Below, piece by piece: positions 61,065 through 64,000 of a stretch of 64,000 nt of DNA. Position 1 is the first letter of the stretch. Each line of letters opens with the position of its first letter. The position numbers were made by a program, and so were the translations under genes. A model generated the notes under the pieces. It was not told where the DNA came from and did not search any database. It worked only from the letters and a program-made list of their open reading frames with translations. Origin of the DNA: Hyphobacterium sp. SN044 (lineage in GTDB: Bacteria; Pseudomonadota; Alphaproteobacteria; Caulobacterales; Maricaulaceae); the NCBI RefSeq assembly GCF_021864465.1, contig NZ_JAKKUV010000002.1, positions 372,001-436,000 on the forward strand, given 5' to 3'.

Positions 61065-63170
61065 ATGACTCGGGGCATGAGCCGCCCCGAATCGCAATCC
61101 GATCTGTTCTCCGCGCCCGCCTCGCCGAAACCGCGAGAGGAGGCACCGAAGCCTGCGTCGGCGAAGCCCGCCGCTACGGAGGATGTGAAGCCGGCTGCCG
61201 CGGCGCCCTCGGCTCCCTCCGGATTCGGCGGAGGTTATGACGCATCGCAGATCGAAGTGCTTGAAGGCCTCGAAGCCGTCCGACGCCGCCCCGGCATGTA
61301 TATCGGCGGCACCGACGAACGCGCCCTGCATCATCTCTTTGCCGAAATCCTCGACAACTCGATGGACGAGGCTGTCGCGGGCTGGGCGGACCGGATCGAG
61401 ATCCGGCTTGATTCCGAGGGATCGGTGACGGTCGTCGATAACGGCCGGGGCATCCCGGTCGATCCGCATCCGAAATTCCCGAACAAGTCGGCGCTTGAGG
61501 TCGTGCTGACGACGCTGCACGCGGGCGGCAAGTTCTCCGACAAGGCCTACAAGACGTCCGGCGGCCTCCATGGCGTGGGTATCTCGGTGGTGAACGCCCT
61601 CGCCTCGGAGCTTGATGTCGAAGTGGCGCGTGATCGGACGCTCTACGCCCAGAAATATTCACGCGGGCTGCCGCTCGGTCCGCTGGAGACGGTCGGTCCG
61701 ACGCCGAACCGGCGCGGCACCTCGATCCGATTCGTGCCGGACACGCAGATCTTCGGCGAACGCGCACATTTCCGCCCGGCCCGCCTGTTCCAGATGGCGC
61801 GGTCGAAGGCCTATCTGCGCCGAGGCGTCGAGATTCGCTGGAAGTGCGCGCCGGAGCTCGTCGAAGGCACGGAAACGCCGCCTGAGGCCGTGTTCTCCTT
61901 CCCGGGTGGTCTTGCCGACCGGCTGGCGGAGATCGTCGCCAAGAAAGCGCTCGTCACGACCGACCGCTTTACCGGCAAGATCGAACGCGAGGAAGGCCAT
62001 GGCGGGGTCGAATGGGCGATCGCCTGGTCGGCGAACGGTTTCGGGGAGGCCGACGGTTTCATCGATTCCTACTGCAATACCGTCCCGACTCCGCAAGGCG
62101 GTACGCATGAACAGGGTCTGCGGAATGCGCTGACCAAAGGGCTTCGCGCCTATGCCGAACTGTCCGGCGTCAAGAAGGGCGGGCTGATCACGCCGGACGA
62201 CGTGATGGGCACGGCCGGCGCGCTCGTCTCCGTCTTCGTCCACGACCCGGAATTCCAGGGCCAGACCAAGGACCGGCTGGCGACACCGGAAGCGACGCGC
62301 ATGGTCGAGACGGCCGTGCGCGACCGGTTCGATCACTGGCTCGCCGGATCACCGAAAGAGGCCGAGCGCCTGCTCGCCTGGTGTATCGAGCAGGCCGAGG
62401 ATCGCCTGAAGCGGCGCAAGGAAAAGCAGGTCAAACGCCAGACGGCGTCGCGCAAGCTGCGCCTGCCCGGCAAGCTCGCCGACTGCAGCCGTGCGGGGTC
62501 GGACAATACCGAGATTTTCCTCGTCGAGGGCGACTCGGCCGGCGGCTCCGCGAAACAGGCCCGCGATCGACAGACGCAGGCCATCCTGCCGCTGCGCGGC
62601 AAGATCCTGAACGTCGCGTCGGCCAGTCTCGACAAGATCGCCGCCAATCAGGAAATCCAGGACCTGACGCTGGCGCTCGGCTGCGGCACCGGGGCCCGCT
62701 TCAATATCGACGATCTGCGCTATGAGCGCGTCGTGATCATGACCGACGCCGATGTCGACGGGGCGCATATCGCCGCGCTGCTGATCACCTTCTTCTACCG
62801 TTCCATGCCCGACCTGATCCGGTCCGGGCGCCTGTTCATGGCGCAGCCGCCGCTCTACCGCCTGAGCCAGGGCGGCAAGACCGTCTACGCCAAGGACGAC
62901 GCGCACCGCGAACAACTGACCCGGGAGGTCTTCAAGAGCGGGAAGGTCGAGATCGGCCGCTTCAAGGGCCTCGGCGAGATGACGCCGCCGCAGCTGAAAT
63001 CGACGACGATGGACCCGTCCACGCGCCAACTCGCCCGCATCACGTTCGACGACGCCGCACGCCCCTCTTTCGAGGCGCTGGTCGAGACGCTGATGGGCCG
63101 CAAGCCCGAACTGCGCTTCGAATACATCCAGACCCACGCGCCGGATTTCGGGGCCTCGATCGACGTTTGA
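61065..63170 (+). CDS. parE: DNA topoisomerase IV subunit B
   Basis: The ATPase subunit of topoisomerase IV, 701 residues, needed for chromosome decatenation. Motifs in order are RRPGMYIGGTDERALHHL near residue 75, EILDNSMDEA, DNGRGIPVD, GGLHGVGISVVNALA, the TOPRIM EGDSAGGSAKQARDR near residue 490, and DADVDGAHI. The N-terminal ~55 residues are Ala/Pro-rich and non-conserved. A start four codons later (61077) is equally possible; neither has a clear ribosome site. The compact C-terminus and RRPGMYIGG motif support ParE over GyrB. Confidence 0.93.
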   Translation: MTRGMSRPESQSDLFSAPASPKPREEAPKPASAKPAATEDVKPAAAAPSAPSGFGGGYDASQIEVLEGLEAVRRRPGMYIGGTDERALHHLFAEILDNSMDEAVAGWADRIEIRLDSEGSVTVVDNGRGIPVDPHPKFPNKSALEVVLTTLHAGGKFSDKAYKTSGGLHGVGISVVNALASELDVEVARDRTLYAQKYSRGLPLGPLETVGPTPNRRGTSIRFVPDTQIFGERAHFRPARLFQMARSKAYLRRGVEIRWKCAPELVEGTETPPEAVFSFPGGLADRLAEIVAKKALVTTDRFTGKIEREEGHGGVEWAIAWSANGFGEADGFIDSYCNTVPTPQGGTHEQGLRNALTKGLRAYAELSGVKKGGLITPDDVMGTAGALVSVFVHDPEFQGQTKDRLATPEATRMVETAVRDRFDHWLAGSPKEAERLLAWCIEQAEDRLKRRKEKQVKRQTASRKLRLPGKLADCSRAGSDNTEIFLVEGDSAGGSAKQARDRQTQAILPLRGKILNVASASLDKIAANQEIQDLTLALGCGTGARFNIDDLRYERVVIMTDADVDGAHIAALLITFFYRSMPDLIRSGRLFMAQPPLYRLSQGGKTVYAKDDAHREQLTREVFKSGKVEIGRFKGLGEMTPPQLKSTTMDPSTRQLARITFDDAARPSFEALVETLMGRKPELRFEYIQTHAPDFGASIDV

Positions 63171-63246
63171 CGTAGACCCGCCGTCATGTGTTGAATGCCG
63201 TGGCGCCGACACTTGGCGCGGACGCAATTCTTGGGGTGGGAGCAAC

Positions 63247-64000
63247 ATGATTTCCGACATGACGCGATGGGCAGCCATTCTGGCTGCAACGGTCGCGCTG
63301 GCATCGTGCGACCGGGGCGGAGAGACGCCTTCAGGCAGCGATGACGGCGACGCGGCCGCGACCGGCAGTACCAACACAGACGAGAGCGGCGACAGCGATA
63401 TCGTCCGGATCAATCTCGATCCTTATCCGTCGACCTATGCGCCGCTGCCGAGCGGCACGACGCTGATCACCAACGCCACGATCTTCGACGGTGTGGGCGG
63501 CCGGATCGAAAACGGCAGCGTGCTGATCGTCGACGGACGCATTTCCGCGATCGGAACCGATATCGAAGCACCGGAGGACGCGACCGTCATCGATGCGTCT
63601 GGCCGCTTCGTGACGCCGGGCGTTATCGACATCCACTCCCACCTCGGCGTCTATCCCTCACCGAGCGTTTCCGCGCATTCGGACGGCAATGAGCTTACCC
63701 AGCCGAATACGGCCGAAGTCTGGGCCGAGCACAGCGTCTGGCCGCAGGATCCGGGCTTTGCCCGCGCGCTCGCCGGCGGCGTGACCACGCTTCACGTCCT
63801 GCCCGGTTCGGGCAATCTGTTCGGCGGCCGCGGTGTGACCCTGCGCAATGTGCCGTCACGTACGGTCCAGGGCATGAAGTTCCCTGACGCGCCCTACACG
63901 CTGAAGATGGCGTGCGGCGAAAACCCGTCGCGCGTCTATGGCAATCGCGGCTCCTCGCCTGCGACGGACATGGGCAATATGGCCGGTTACCGGGCGTCCT
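63247..64000 (+). CDS. Amidohydrolase family lipoprotein, N-terminal part (runs off window)
   Basis: The start MISDMTRWAAILAATVALAS follows GGTGGGAG. A lipobox-like LASC gives Cys21, followed by a Gly/Ser/Asp-rich linker. The amidohydrolase domain begins near residue 74 with TLITNATIFDGVGG and has the metal-binding VIDIHSHLGVY near residue 128. About 251 codons are in the window. Substrate specificity cannot be judged because the catalytic C-terminal half is missing. Confidence 0.85.
   Translation, partial: MISDMTRWAAILAATVALASCDRGGETPSGSDDGDAAATGSTNTDESGDSDIVRINLDPYPSTYAPLPSGTTLITNATIFDGVGGRIENGSVLIVDGRISAIGTDIEAPEDATVIDASGRFVTPGVIDIHSHLGVYPSPSVSAHSDGNELTQPNTAEVWAEHSVWPQDPGFARALAGGVTTLHVLPGSGNLFGGRGVTLRNVPSRTVQGMKFPDAPYTLKMACGENPSRVYGNRGSSPATDMGNMAGYRAS

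Overview
The window reads as one contiguous piece of a GC-rich alphaproteobacterial chromosome, most likely a relative of Caulobacter, Maricaulis or Hyphomonas. Supporting signs are the conserved block rpsB-tsf-pyrH-frr-uppS-cdsA-dxr-rseP, a short prolyl-tRNA synthetase, RNase J with a DUF1467 gene and methylmalonyl-CoA epimerase, separate nuoC and nuoD, and an alphaproteobacterial LexA box (GTTC-N7-GTTC). I cannot name a genus from sequence alone. No prophage, insertion sequence, integrase, rRNA or CRISPR array was seen.

Layout. 1-6.4 kb (minus): translation and envelope lipid operon from rpsB to the start of rseP. 6.4-13.5 kb (minus): proS, lolC, lolD, a 34-codon SOS-box microprotein gene resembling Caulobacter sidA, then dnaE. 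A plus-strand EamA transporter gene (13.6-14.5 kb) interrupts the minus-strand series. 14.5-34.4 kb (minus): a roughly 20-kb tightly packed run of all 14 respiratory complex I genes, nuoA to nuoN, followed by birA, coaX, rnj, mce and a DUF1467 gene. Four non-nuo genes are embedded in it.

34.6-39.9 kb: an AbgT-type transporter, a DUF4197 protein, a secreted hypothetical, tRNA-Asp, a cyclophilin lipoprotein, then a small accessory patch between tRNA-Asp and tRNA-Val. The patch holds a remnant of an RHS-repeat protein and three small orphan genes. 39.9-48.4 kb (minus): pheA (bifunctional P-protein) behind a candidate phenylalanine attenuator, then the proteostasis genes lon, clpX, clpP and tig, then coq7 behind tRNA-Leu.

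48.5-55.1 kb: a TPMT-like methyltransferase, a MATE transporter, a cluster of palindromic repeats, a small membrane protein gene beside a duplicated maeB tail, maeB, and the NAD(P)HX repair enzyme. 55.2-57.1 kb (plus): glnB-glnA. 57.2-64 kb (plus): an autotransporter, an SLT-type lipoprotein whose start lies in a 12-bp hairpin, parE, and the start of an amidohydrolase lipoprotein.

Most genes are housekeeping. The points most worth following are the SOS-regulated microprotein upstream of dnaE, the pheA leader, the decayed RHS patch, the hairpin over the SLT start codon, and the duplicated maeB 3' end.
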